Source: Altererythrobacter sp. BO-6
Lineage (GTDB): Bacteria > Pseudomonadota > Alphaproteobacteria > Sphingomonadales > Sphingomonadaceae
Length of the DNA: 64,000 nt
Assembly: GCF_011047315.1 (NCBI RefSeq)
Contig: NZ_CP049259.1
Span: 434,001 to 498,000 of the forward strand
Direction: 5' to 3'
A program made the position numbers and the translations under genes. This document shows, piece by piece, positions 54,041-62,840 of this stretch; position 1 is the stretch's first letter; each line of letters starts with the position of its first letter. The notes under the pieces were generated by a model, which saw only the letters and a program-made list of their open reading frames with translations, had not been told where the DNA came from and ran no database searches.

Positions 54041-55573
54041 GCCCGCAGCCTTCAGCAGCGCCTGCGTGCTCGGGTCGAAATCACCGCCGCCGGCCTCGAT
54101 ATCCTTGGCCATCTTCTTGCCCAGCTCGACCCCGAACTGGTCGAAGGGGTTGATCTGCATCAGCACGGCATTGGCGAAGGTGCGGTGTTCGTGGAACGCG
54201 ATGAGCGCGCCCAGCGTCGCCGCATCAAGATCGTCGCACAGCATGGTTGCGCTTGGCCGATCGCCCGGGAAGGCGCGCGCCGGGTCTTTCCCGTCCTTGG
54301 CCATATTGCCGCCTGCCATCAGCGCGGCCCCTTGCGCAAAACAATTGGTCAGCAGGATCGCGTGATGCGCCGGATCGAGCGCGTCGCCCGGCGCAATGCT
54401 GGCGATGAAGTCCACCGGCACCAGATGCGTGCCCTGGTGCAGCAGCTGGAACACCGCGTGCTGGGCATCGGTGCCCACCCCGCCCCAGGTGATCGGCGCG
54501 GTTGGCCCATCGACCTGCGAACCGTCCGCCTTCACCCGCTTGCCGTTCGATTCCATCTCCAGCTGCTGGAGATAGTCGGGCAGCAGGCCCAGCCGCTCGT
54601 CATAAGCGAAGCAGGCGCGGGTCTGGCAGCCGCGCAGGCGGGTGTAATACTGGTCGGCAAAGGCGGCGCGCAGGCACAGGTTTTCGCGCCCGTCAGTGTC
54701 GCGGAAATGCTCGTCCACCGCGCGCGCGCCGGCAAGGAAAGCGGTGAAATCGTCCATCCCCACCGCCAGCGCGACCGGAAAGCCGATCGATGACCACAGC
54801 GAATAGCGCCCGCCCACACTTTCCGGGAAGGGCAGCACGCGGGTCTCGTCGACACCCCATTCCACCGCCTTTTCAGGCGAGGCAGTGAGCGCCACCACGC
54901 GGCCAGAGGGGTCCGACACGCCATTCTCGCCGAGCCACTTCAGCGCCGATTGCGCATTAGTCATGGTCTCGATCGTGGTGAAGGTTTTCGATGCCACCGC
55001 GATCATGGTGGTTGCCGGATCGCAGGCCGCAAAGGCCGCTTCCAGTGCAACGCCGTCGATATTCGAGACGACGTGCACATCGACCAGCGCCAGGTCGCGG
55101 GTCAGTGCGTCGATCGCCAGCGCCGGGCCAAGTGCACTGCCGCCAATGCCGATATGGATCAGGTGCTTGACCTCACCGAAGGCGCCGCCGTGGATCGCCT
55201 CGACCAGCATGCCCATTCGCGCCAGCAGCGCCTCTCCTTCCTCGACATCCGCCGCATCGCCTACCCCGCGCATCGCGCTGTGTGTGGCGGCGCGGCCTTC
55301 GGTGACATTGATCACTTCACCGCCCAGCAGCATGGCTCTCCGCCCGGCGAAATCGCATGCCTCAGCCAGTTCTTCGAAAGCGCCAAGCAAATCGCCATCA
55401 AGATGCGTCTTCGACCAGTCGAACAGGATGCCATTTGGCCCGCCCTCGCCCGGCCATTCGATCCGACCGGAGAGAGCCGAAACGCGCCCCTCGTCAGCCT
55501 CAAACAGTTCCTGCAAACTGCGCTGCGGCAGCGCTTCCAGGCAATTCCAGGCGGCGGCGATCTTGTCGGACAT
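54032..55573 (-). CDS. pgi: Glucose-6-phosphate isomerase
   Basis: A 513-residue phosphoglucose isomerase of glycolysis and gluconeogenesis. Motifs include GIGGSALGPALAIDAL, SKTFTTIETM, the first family signature around LPFPESVGGRYSLWS, and ITWGGVGTDAQHA with HQGTHLVPVDF, which holds the catalytic His. The start MSDKIAAAWN at 55573 is used; the longer frame to 55783 overlaps the divergent lepB. It faces the DUF2189 gene and diverges from lepB with a 49-base gap. Confidence 0.96.
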   Translation of the reverse strand: MSDKIAAAWNCLEALPQRSLQELFEADEGRVSALSGRIEWPGEGGPNGILFDWSKTHLDGDLLGAFEELAEACDFAGRRAMLLGGEVINVTEGRAATHSAMRGVGDAADVEEGEALLARMGMLVEAIHGGAFGEVKHLIHIGIGGSALGPALAIDALTRDLALVDVHVVSNIDGVALEAAFAACDPATTMIAVASKTFTTIETMTNAQSALKWLGENGVSDPSGRVVALTASPEKAVEWGVDETRVLPFPESVGGRYSLWSSIGFPVALAVGMDDFTAFLAGARAVDEHFRDTDGRENLCLRAAFADQYYTRLRGCQTRACFAYDERLGLLPDYLQQLEMESNGKRVKADGSQVDGPTAPITWGGVGTDAQHAVFQLLHQGTHLVPVDFIASIAPGDALDPAHHAILLTNCFAQGAALMAGGNMAKDGKDPARAFPGDRPSATMLCDDLDAATLGALIAFHEHRTFANAVLMQINPFDQFGVELGKKMAKDIEAGGGDFDPSTQALLKAAGLG

Positions 55574-55622
55574 ATCGAAAAGCCTTTCACAACATGCATC
55601 TCCGCGATTAGGAGCGTGAGCG

Positions 55623-56450
55623 ATGGATGGGAACCCCGCAGATACGAATGCACGCGCCGATTTGGCGGAAAACGACGGCGAAAGCTGGGGCAGCTTCGCC
55701 GGCTTCGTGCTCAAGCTGGCATTGGTAGTGCTGGTATTCCGCAGTTTCGTGTTCGCGCCGTTCTCGATTCCCAGTGAAAGCATGCTGCCGCGGCTGTGGA
55801 ACGGGGATTACCTGCTCGCAGCGAAATGGCCCTATGGCTTTTCGCGCTATTCATTGCCGTTCGAATTGCCGCTGATCCCCGGCCGCGTATTGGCGAGCCA
55901 GCCCGAGCGCGGCGACATTGTGATCTTCAAGCATCCGGTCGACGGCACAGACTACATCAAGCGGGTCATCGGCCTACCGGGCGACAGCGTGGAATTGCGC
56001 GACGGGCATGTGGTGCTGAACGGGCAGGAACTGCAGTATCGCGAGGCGCCGCCCGCGCTGGTGCGCCCTTCCCCCAACACGCCGTGCCATCCGCAGGCGC
56101 GACTGGTCGAAAGCCATGATGGCCTCGCCTGCAGCTATCGAGTGGAGCTCGAAGTGCTCCCCACTGGCCGCAGCTATCCGGTGATCGATCTTGGCCCTTC
56201 ACAGGCGGACAATCGCCCCGCAGTAATCGTGCCCCAAGGCCGGATTTTCGTAATGGGCGACAATCGCGACAATTCGCAAGACAGCCGCTTTGAAGCGCGT
56301 GCGGGCCGCGGGGTGGGCCTCGTCCCGCAAGACATGCTGGTGGGCCGGGCAACGGTGATCATGTGGTCCACCGATGGCAGCGCCGAATGGATCAAGCCAT
56401 GGACCTGGTTCACCGCCGCGCGCTGGGGCCGGATCGGGGACGTGCTGTGA
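55623..56450 (+). CDS. lepB: Signal peptidase I
   Basis: A 275-residue membrane peptidase that removes Sec and Tat signal peptides. One N-terminal membrane helix (FVLKLALVVLVFRSFVF) precedes the catalytic PSESMLP (Ser53). The general base Lys is in TDYIKRVIGLPGDSVE, and FVMGDNRDNSQDSR is the conserved block near the C-terminus. The stop overlaps the rnc start as GTGA. lepB-rnc-era is a widely kept order. Confidence 0.96.
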   Translation: MDGNPADTNARADLAENDGESWGSFAGFVLKLALVVLVFRSFVFAPFSIPSESMLPRLWNGDYLLAAKWPYGFSRYSLPFELPLIPGRVLASQPERGDIVIFKHPVDGTDYIKRVIGLPGDSVELRDGHVVLNGQELQYREAPPALVRPSPNTPCHPQARLVESHDGLACSYRVELEVLPTGRSYPVIDLGPSQADNRPAVIVPQGRIFVMGDNRDNSQDSRFEARAGRGVGLVPQDMLVGRATVIMWSTDGSAEWIKPWTWFTAARWGRIGDVL

Positions 56451-57118
56451 GCGAGCTTGCGCCCGAAACGCAGGCCTGGCTGGGCACGCTCGGGATCGTG
56501 CCGCGTGACGAGCATCGCTGGCTTGCCGCGCTCACCCACGGCAGCATGGCGGCCGACGTGAACTACGAGCGGCTGGAGTTTCTGGGAGACCGCGTGCTGG
56601 GCCTGGCGATGGCGGATTGGCTGTTCGAAGCGAGCAAGGCCGCCGAGGGTACGCTGTCGCAACGGCTCAATGCACTGGTCAGCCGCCAGACCTGCGCACA
56701 GGTCGCTGCACAGATCGGCCTGCCTGAGCATATCCGGCTGGGCAAGCAGGCGCGCGACGATGGCGCGCGCGAAAGCGTCAACATCCTCGGCGATGTGATG
56801 GAGGCCATGCTTGGCGCCCATTTCCTCGATTTCGGTTTTGCGCCCACCCGCGACCTGATCCGGCGCTTCTGGGCCGAAGAATTTTCCGGCGGCGCCGGCC
56901 AGCGCAAGCATCCCAAAAGCGCTTTGCAGGAATGGGCCGCAGGCAACCAGCGCAAACCGCCCGAATACGAACTGATCGCGCGCGAGGGCCCTGACCACGC
57001 GGCGCGCTTCACCGTGCGGGTCAGCGTGAAGAATGTCGGCGCAGCTGAAGCGACCGCGAACAGCAAGCAAGAGGCCGAGCGGCTCGCCGCCGCCGCCTTT
57101 ATGGAGCAATTTGGATGA
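56447..57118 (+). CDS. rnc: Ribonuclease III
   Basis: A 223-residue double-strand-specific endonuclease that processes rRNA and some mRNAs. The signature YERLEFLGDRVLGL supplies catalytic acidic residues; the second site is ILGDVMEAMLGAHFLD. A C-terminal double-stranded RNA binding domain begins HPKSALQEWAAGNQRKPPEYE and ends with KQEAERLAAAAFMEQF. It starts with GTG at 56447 inside the lepB stop and its own stop overlaps the era start as ATGA. Confidence 0.97.
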   Translation: MSELAPETQAWLGTLGIVPRDEHRWLAALTHGSMAADVNYERLEFLGDRVLGLAMADWLFEASKAAEGTLSQRLNALVSRQTCAQVAAQIGLPEHIRLGKQARDDGARESVNILGDVMEAMLGAHFLDFGFAPTRDLIRRFWAEEFSGGAGQRKHPKSALQEWAAGNQRKPPEYELIAREGPDHAARFTVRVSVKNVGAAEATANSKQEAERLAAAAFMEQFG

Positions 57119-58020
57119 CTATGGACAAGACCACCCGCTGCGGCGTTGTTGCGGTGATCGGCGCTCCCAATGCCGGCAAGAGCACGCTGGTAAACCAGCT
57201 CGTCGGCCAGAAGGTCGCGATCACCAGCCCCAAGGCGCAAACCACGCGCGCGCGGATGCTGGGGATTGCGCTTGAAGGCCCGGTGCAGATGATCCTGGTC
57301 GATACGCCGGGTATCTTCGCGCCGAAGCGCAAGCTCGATCGTGCCATGGTCAGCGCGGCCTGGGAAGGTGCCGAGGCAGCCGATGCCGTGCTGTTGCTGG
57401 TCGATCCGGTCAAGCAGCGGCGGCACGAGCTGGAACCGCTGCTGGAAGCCCTCTCCAACCGGCCAGAGCGCAAGATCCTGGTGCTCAACAAGGTCGATGT
57501 CGCGAAGAAGGAGCCGCTGCTGGCGCTGGCGCAGGAACTGTCAGGCAAGGTCGAATTTAGCGATGTCTTTTTCATCTCCGCACTTACCGGCGATGGCGTG
57601 GCGGAAATGAAGACGGCACTGGCCGGCCTGATGCCGGAGGGGCCATGGCATTATCCCGAAGACCAGGTGTCCGATGCGAGCGAGCGCCTGCTCGCCGCCG
57701 AGGTCACCCGCGAGCAGCTCTATCGCCAGCTCCACGAGGAATTGCCCTATGACAGCGCGGTGCGCCCGGAAAGCTATCAGCACCGCCCCGATGGCAGCGT
57801 GGAAATCCACCAGCAGATCGTGGTCGGCCGGGAAACCCAGCGCCCGATAGTGCTGGGCAAAGGCGGCAGCCGGATCAAGGCGATCGGTGAGGCCGCTCGC
57901 AAGGAACTGAGCGAGATGCTGGGCGTGAAGGTGCACCTGTTCCTGCATGTCAAAGTCAGCGAGAACTGGGCGGAAGATCGGGAGATTTTCGAGGAAATCG
58001 GGCTCGACTGGGTGCGGTAA
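57115..58020 (+). CDS. era: GTPase Era
   Basis: A 301-residue GTPase for assembly of the 30S ribosome. G1 is GAPNAGKST, G2 lies in KAQTTRARM, G3 is DTPGIF and G4 is NKVD. The C-terminal KH domain contains VVGRETQRPIVLGKGGSRIKAIG, which binds the 16S rRNA 3' end. It is the third gene of the lepB-rnc-era operon. The DUF4010 gene begins 11 bases later and may be co-transcribed. Confidence 0.98.
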   Translation: MTMDKTTRCGVVAVIGAPNAGKSTLVNQLVGQKVAITSPKAQTTRARMLGIALEGPVQMILVDTPGIFAPKRKLDRAMVSAAWEGAEAADAVLLLVDPVKQRRHELEPLLEALSNRPERKILVLNKVDVAKKEPLLALAQELSGKVEFSDVFFISALTGDGVAEMKTALAGLMPEGPWHYPEDQVSDASERLLAAEVTREQLYRQLHEELPYDSAVRPESYQHRPDGSVEIHQQIVVGRETQRPIVLGKGGSRIKAIGEAARKELSEMLGVKVHLFLHVKVSENWAEDREIFEEIGLDWVR

Positions 58021-58031
58021 GGCCGATCGCC

Positions 58032-59285
58032 ATGCCCTCCACCGACCTCCTCCTTCAGATCGGCGCCGCACTCGCGGTCGGGCTGCTGGTAGGCGTCGAG
58101 CGCGGCTGGAACCTGCGCAGCGCCCAGCAAGGGATGCGCGTCGCGGGTGTTCGCACCTTCAGCCTGCTGGGCCTAGTCGCCGGGCTGGCCGGACTGCTCG
58201 GATCGACCGGATACCAGATCGTTGCCAGCGCTATCGTGGTTGGCGCCGCTGCAGTGATCGCGATCGGCTATGGGCAAGCCGCCAAGGCGGATGGCAAGCC
58301 CGATGCGACCTCGGCCGTGGCCGCTATCGTCACGCTCGCTCTCGGCTTCCTGGGCGGCAGCGGCGAACCCGCGCTGGCAGTGGCAGGCGGTGCCGTCGTC
58401 ACCCTGATCCTGGCCTTGCGGGCCGAATTGCATCAACTGGTCGATGCGCTCGACGAGGCCGATGTGAAGGCCTTCGCGCGCTATGCGGTCATTGCGCTGG
58501 CGGTATTCCCCTTCCTGCCAGAGGGGCGCTTTGGCCCTTATGACGCATGGGAGCCGCAGACGCTGTGGCTGGTGGTGGTGATCGTCACCGGATTTTCGTT
58601 CCTTGGCTATGTCGCCAACCGGCTGTTCGGGGCGAAGCGCGGCACCATCGCCACCGCAATCATCGGCGGTGCCTATAGCTCCACCGCGGTCACACAAAGC
58701 TTCTCGCAGCGGCTCGGCGCAGGCCATGGCGGCGCAGCGGAAAACGCCGGGATCGCGCTCGCCACCGCGGTGATGTACCTGCGCGTCATCGTCCTCGTCG
58801 CGCTGATCGCAACACCGCTGCTGGTCCCATTCGTAATTATCCTCGCGCCTGCGCTGCTGGCCGGCTTCGCCGTCAGCTACTGGCTCTATCGCAAGGCGGA
58901 GCACGGGACCGGCCCTGCCCCGCCCGGCAACCCGATTGCCTTGCTGCCTGCCTTCGGCTTCGTCGCTTTCGTGGCGGTTGCGGCGGTGGTCGCCCGCTGG
59001 GCGCAGGACAGTTTCGGCGAGCAAGGCATCGCAATATTGCTGTTCCTGATGGGCACGATGGATGTCGATGCCTCGATCGTGACCGCGGGCGGGCTGGAAC
59101 CGGGTACGATCAGCCCGGCGCTTGCCGCCCTCGCCATCGCTGGTACGATCCTGGCCAATATGGCGGTCAAACTGGGCGTGACCCTGGCCTATGGGCGCGG
59201 CGCGGCCCGGCCGGCCAGCCTTGCCCTGGCGGCGAGCATGGTTGCGCTCGTTGCCAGCCTGCTGGCGGGGTATTTGCGGCTATAG
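58032..59285 (+). CDS. MgtC/SapB-DUF4010 family membrane protein
   Basis: A 417-residue membrane protein. The N-terminal region ALAVGLLVGVERGWNLR resembles the MgtC/SapB domain entry, and the C-terminal two-thirds with GAYSSTAVTQSFSQR and LFLMGTMDVDASIVTAGG match DUF4010. About ten hydrophobic segments are visible. MgtC domains are linked to magnesium homeostasis, but DUF4010 proteins are not characterised. It follows era closely. No magnesium riboswitch is seen. Confidence 0.85.
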   Translation: MPSTDLLLQIGAALAVGLLVGVERGWNLRSAQQGMRVAGVRTFSLLGLVAGLAGLLGSTGYQIVASAIVVGAAAVIAIGYGQAAKADGKPDATSAVAAIVTLALGFLGGSGEPALAVAGGAVVTLILALRAELHQLVDALDEADVKAFARYAVIALAVFPFLPEGRFGPYDAWEPQTLWLVVVIVTGFSFLGYVANRLFGAKRGTIATAIIGGAYSSTAVTQSFSQRLGAGHGGAAENAGIALATAVMYLRVIVLVALIATPLLVPFVIILAPALLAGFAVSYWLYRKAEHGTGPAPPGNPIALLPAFGFVAFVAVAAVVARWAQDSFGEQGIAILLFLMGTMDVDASIVTAGGLEPGTISPALAALAIAGTILANMAVKLGVTLAYGRGAARPASLALAASMVALVASLLAGYLRL

Positions 59286-59295
59286 CTGCGCGCGC

Positions 59296-59835
59296 TCAGC
59301 GCACGCCCAGCTTTTCCAGCTTGGCTGACAGCGCCGCCTCGTCAAACGGCTTGATCACGTAATCGTCTGCCCCGGCCGCAATCCCTTCATGGATGTCGCT
59401 GATATCGCCTTTGGACGTGCAGAACACCACGGTCGGCGCACGCGGGGTTGGGATTGCGCGCAGCTCGGTCACGAAAGCGATGCCGTCCATCTCGGGCATT
59501 TGCCAATCGGTCAGCACCAGGTCGGGCATGGCACGCTTGCACCAGGCCAAACCTTCGTGTCCGTTTTCCGCTTCGATCACGCGATAGCCCAGATTGGCAG
59601 CGATCTTGCTGGCGACCTTGCGGATCACGCGGCTGTCATCGACGACCAGGCAGGTGCGCTGGCGCGCGGCACGGGTTTCGTTGACATCGCGCATCGCCTT
59701 GGCCGCGCGGACGATTGCATCGGTATCGAACGCAGCTTCGCCATCGGCGACGAACTCGGCTTCATTGTCGAGATGGTCGAGCAGTTGCTCCGCCCGCACC
59801 GGGGTTTCCGCACTCTCGCCACGCGCGCCGGCCAT
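59296..59835 (-). CDS. CheY-like response regulator with N-terminal extension
   Basis: A 179-residue protein. The last 120 residues are a receiver domain: acidic pocket VVDDSR, phospho-acceptor Asp in VLTDWQMPEMDG, Thr in VVFCTSKGD and Lys in KPFDEAAL. No output domain follows. The first 58 residues are charged and Ala-rich (EQLLDHLDNEAEFVADGEAAF), with no clear homologue; they may be a docking region. Single-domain regulators of this type in alphaproteobacteria act in phosphorelays. No kinase gene is near. It lies 20 bases downstream of the 90-residue gene. Confidence 0.85.
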   Translation of the reverse strand: MAGARGESAETPVRAEQLLDHLDNEAEFVADGEAAFDTDAIVRAAKAMRDVNETRAARQRTCLVVDDSRVIRKVASKIAANLGYRVIEAENGHEGLAWCKRAMPDLVLTDWQMPEMDGIAFVTELRAIPTPRAPTVVFCTSKGDISDIHEGIAAGADDYVIKPFDEAALSAKLEKLGVR

Positions 59836-59855
59836 CGGGCCGGTGGTACGCTTGA

Positions 59856-60128
59856 TCAGATTCTGAATGGTGCGAACTCCCCGTAAACGTCCAGCCCCTG
59901 CTTGGGATGAGGGGAGGTCAATTCGCCCTCAGTCATGCGGACATGCAGGAAAGGAATCCAGACATCGCCATACTCGGCCTTCTGGTACCACACGTCGAGG
60001 ACGTCATAGCTGGCCCAGATCCCGTCCGGCTCGCGCAGTCGCAGCCCCTCGCCGATCCGCGGCACGGCGGCAAAGCGCAGCCGCGACTGGGTCTGGTGGG
60101 TCTCGTTCTGGACTTCGATTTCGATCAC
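59856..60128 (-). CDS. Conserved-looking small protein of unknown function
   Basis: A 90-residue soluble protein with no signal peptide or membrane segment. It is aromatic and acidic (WYQKAEYGDVWIPFLHVR) and looks like a compact beta fold. It starts with GTG at 60128 and lies just upstream of the CheY-like gene in the same direction, so the two are probably co-transcribed. No family is recognised. Confidence 0.6.
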   Translation of the reverse strand: MIEIEVQNETHQTQSRLRFAAVPRIGEGLRLREPDGIWASYDVLDVWYQKAEYGDVWIPFLHVRMTEGELTSPHPKQGLDVYGEFAPFRI

Positions 60129-60219
60129 GCGTGCTAACCGTTGCTGGGATCAACACCTAACGCGCAATTCTTGATGATTTACGAATGACTCCGCCTCAAC
60201 GCAGGGTTGCGAGGGATGG

Positions 60220-62757
60220 TTACTTGGCCTTTGCCGCCTTCTTTTTCGGCGCGGCCTTCTTGCGACCCTTTTTCTTCGCGGGGCCTTTCGCGGCGCGGGC
60301 ATCGATCAGCTCGATCGCCTGCGCCTCGGTCACGTCCTCGGGCTTCACATCCTTGGGGATGGTCGCATTGGTGGTGCCATCGGTGACATAGGGGCCGTAG
60401 CGGCCCGGCATGACCTTGATCTCGCCCCCGCTGGTGGGATGCGTGCCAAGCGTCTTGATCGGCTCTGCCCGAGAACCATTTGGGCCCCGCGTCCCGCCGC
60501 CACCGCGATTGGCCGCCTGCGCCAGGATATCGACCGCGCGGTTCATGCCCACTTCGAACACTTCACGGGTGTTCGAGAGCTTTCCATATTTCCCGTCATG
60601 GCGAAGATAGGGGCCGTAACGCCCTATATTGGCTTCGATTTCCAGCCCCGTATCCGGATGCGCGCCGATGATGCGGGGCAGGTCAAGCAGCTTCACCGCC
60701 CAGTCGAGATCGAAATCGTCGAGATCCTTGGGGATCGACGCGCGCTTCGCTTCCTTGCCCTCGCCCATTTCGACATATGGGCCGAAGCGCCCGGTCTTGC
60801 GATGGATCGGCAGGCCGGTTTCGGGATGGGTGCCGAGCACACCATCCTCGCCATTCTCCTCGCCATTGCCGCCCGGCTGGGCAAAGCGGCGAGTATATTT
60901 GCATTCGGGATAGTTGTTGCAGGCGACAAAGGCGCCGAAGCGGCCACCGCGCAGGCTCAGCCGACCGCCCTCGCGCCCTTCATCCCGGCACAGCGGGCAT
61001 CCGCGCGGATCGGCACCATCCTCGCGTGGCGGGAAAAGATAGTCCGACAGGTAATCGTCCAGCGCCTCGGTCACTTCCGAAGGCAGCTTGTCCATTACCT
61101 CATCGGCTTTGGGCTTGAAGTCGGCCCAGAACTTGGTGAGCAGCTCCTTGTATTCCTCGCGCCCGTCGGAAACCGTGTCGAGCTCGTCCTCCATCCCCGC
61201 GGTGAAGTCATAGGCGACATAGGTGGGGAAGAAGCGTTCGAGAAAGGCTGTGAGAAGTCGCCCGGATTCCTCTGCAAAGAAACGGTTTTTCTCCATCCGC
61301 ACATAGTCGCGATCGCGCAGCGTCTGGATGGTCGAGGCATAGGTCGACGGTCGCCCGATCCCAAGCTCTTCCAGCCGCTTGACCAGCGAGGCTTCGGAAA
61401 AGCGCGGCGGCGGCTGGGTGAAGTGCTGGTTCGCCTCGACCGCGCGCTTTGCCGGGCTGTCGCCCTTGCGCATCACCGGCAGCAGGCCATCCTCGTCATC
61501 TTCGGGATCGTCGAAGCCTTCCTGGTACACCGCCAGGAAGCCAGGAAATTTCACGACCTGCCCTGTCGCGCGCAGTTCATGCGCGCCGGTGGGATCGCGC
61601 AAGGTTACCGTGGTCCGCTCCAGCTGCGCGGCGGCCATCTGGCTCGCCATCGCGCGCTTGAAGATCAGCTGGTACAGCTTGGCCTCGTCGCCCGAACCGG
61701 CATGCTCGCGGCGAAAATCGGTCGGCCGGATCGCTTCGTGCGCTTCCTGCGCGTTTTTCGCCTTGGTCGAATAGAAGCGCGGTTTTTCAGGCAGGTAGGC
61801 GCTGTCATAACGTTCGCCGATGGCATCGCGCAGAGCCATAATCGCCCCCGCATCCATCTGTACCCCGTCGGTCCGCATGTAGGTGATCGCGCCGGCTTCA
61901 TAGAGGTTCTGCGCGAGCCGCATCGTGTGGCTAGCGGAAAAGCCCAGCTTGCGCGCGGCCTCCTGCTGCAAGGTGGACGTGGTAAACGGCGGCGCGGGAT
62001 TGCGCTTGAGCGGCTTGGTCTCGATCTCCTCGACCGTGAAGCGCCCTGCCTCGACCGCGGCTTTGGCCGCCATCGCGCTGCCTTCATTGCCAAGGCTCAG
62101 CTTGTCGAGCTTCCGGCCTTCGAATTTCACCAGGCGCGCGTCAAAATCCGTGCCGTCATGCGCCAGCTTGGCCACAACCGACCAGTATTCGTCGGCCCGG
62201 AAGGCTTCGATCTCGCGCTCGCGGTCGACAATCAGCCTTAGGGCCACCGATTGCACGCGCCCCGCGCTTTTGGCGCCCGGCAGCTTGCGCCACAGCACGG
62301 GGCTGAGGGTGAAGCCGAACAGGTAATCGAGCGCGCGCCGCGCCAGATAGGCGTCGATCAGAGGCTGGTCGAGCTCGCGCGGGCTCTTCATCGCTTCCGT
62401 TACCGCATTCTTGGTGATCGCATTGAAGGTGACGCGATCGACCTTGGCGGGGAGGACCTTGCGCTTCTTCAGCAGCTCCTGCACGTGCCAGCTGATCGCC
62501 TCGCCTTCGCGGTCAGGGTCGGTCGCGAGCACCAGGCGCGAGGCGTTCTTGGCAGCGTCGGCGATTTCCTTGAAGCGGCTCTGCTTGTCGCGATAGAGTT
62601 CCCAGTCCATCGCGAAATCCTCGTCCGGGCGCACGCTGCCATCCTTGGGCGGCAGGTCGCGGACATGCCCGAAGCTGGCGAGAACCTTGAAGTCCTTGCC
62701 GAGGTATTTCTCGATGGTTTTCGCCTTGGCCGGCGATTCGACGATAACAAGCTGCAT
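60220..62757 (-). CDS. topA: DNA topoisomerase I
   Basis: An 845-residue type IA topoisomerase that relaxes negative supercoils. The Toprim domain opens with MQLVIVESPAKAKTIEKYL, and the active-site Tyr region is ITYMRTDG (usual form TDS). A four-cysteine zinc motif (CPLC ... CNNYPEC) follows, then three C-terminal repeats with GRFGPYV or GRYGPY at about residues 675, 735 and 795, and a Lys/Ala-rich end. It is downstream of dprA on the same strand, 83 bases away; the gap contains an alternating pyrimidine-purine tract. Confidence 0.97.
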   Translation of the reverse strand: MQLVIVESPAKAKTIEKYLGKDFKVLASFGHVRDLPPKDGSVRPDEDFAMDWELYRDKQSRFKEIADAAKNASRLVLATDPDREGEAISWHVQELLKKRKVLPAKVDRVTFNAITKNAVTEAMKSPRELDQPLIDAYLARRALDYLFGFTLSPVLWRKLPGAKSAGRVQSVALRLIVDREREIEAFRADEYWSVVAKLAHDGTDFDARLVKFEGRKLDKLSLGNEGSAMAAKAAVEAGRFTVEEIETKPLKRNPAPPFTTSTLQQEAARKLGFSASHTMRLAQNLYEAGAITYMRTDGVQMDAGAIMALRDAIGERYDSAYLPEKPRFYSTKAKNAQEAHEAIRPTDFRREHAGSGDEAKLYQLIFKRAMASQMAAAQLERTTVTLRDPTGAHELRATGQVVKFPGFLAVYQEGFDDPEDDEDGLLPVMRKGDSPAKRAVEANQHFTQPPPRFSEASLVKRLEELGIGRPSTYASTIQTLRDRDYVRMEKNRFFAEESGRLLTAFLERFFPTYVAYDFTAGMEDELDTVSDGREEYKELLTKFWADFKPKADEVMDKLPSEVTEALDDYLSDYLFPPREDGADPRGCPLCRDEGREGGRLSLRGGRFGAFVACNNYPECKYTRRFAQPGGNGEENGEDGVLGTHPETGLPIHRKTGRFGPYVEMGEGKEAKRASIPKDLDDFDLDWAVKLLDLPRIIGAHPDTGLEIEANIGRYGPYLRHDGKYGKLSNTREVFEVGMNRAVDILAQAANRGGGGTRGPNGSRAEPIKTLGTHPTSGGEIKVMPGRYGPYVTDGTTNATIPKDVKPEDVTEAQAIELIDARAAKGPAKKKGRKKAAPKKKAAKAK

Positions 62758-62776
62758 TGCGGTGTTTCTGTGCCCC

Positions 62777-62814
62777 TACGCGTATACGTGCCCATACACG
62801 TACACGTACGCGCG
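62777..62814. promoter_or_regulatory. Alternating pyrimidine-purine tract upstream of topA
   Basis: Positions 62777-62791 and 62793-62814 alternate strictly between pyrimidine and purine (for example TACGCGTATACGTG and CATACACGTACACGTACG), broken only by CC. It contains ACGCGT, GTATAC and repeated ACGTAC. Such tracts can flip to left-handed DNA under negative supercoiling. It lies 20-57 bases before the topA start codon. Confidence 0.5.
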
Positions 62815-62840
62815 AGGGTGGCGGCGGATTTCGAGGTTCG

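Noticed and set aside
60439-62241. 600-codon open frame antisense to topA
   Set aside because: Shadow of topA; repetitive charged sequence.
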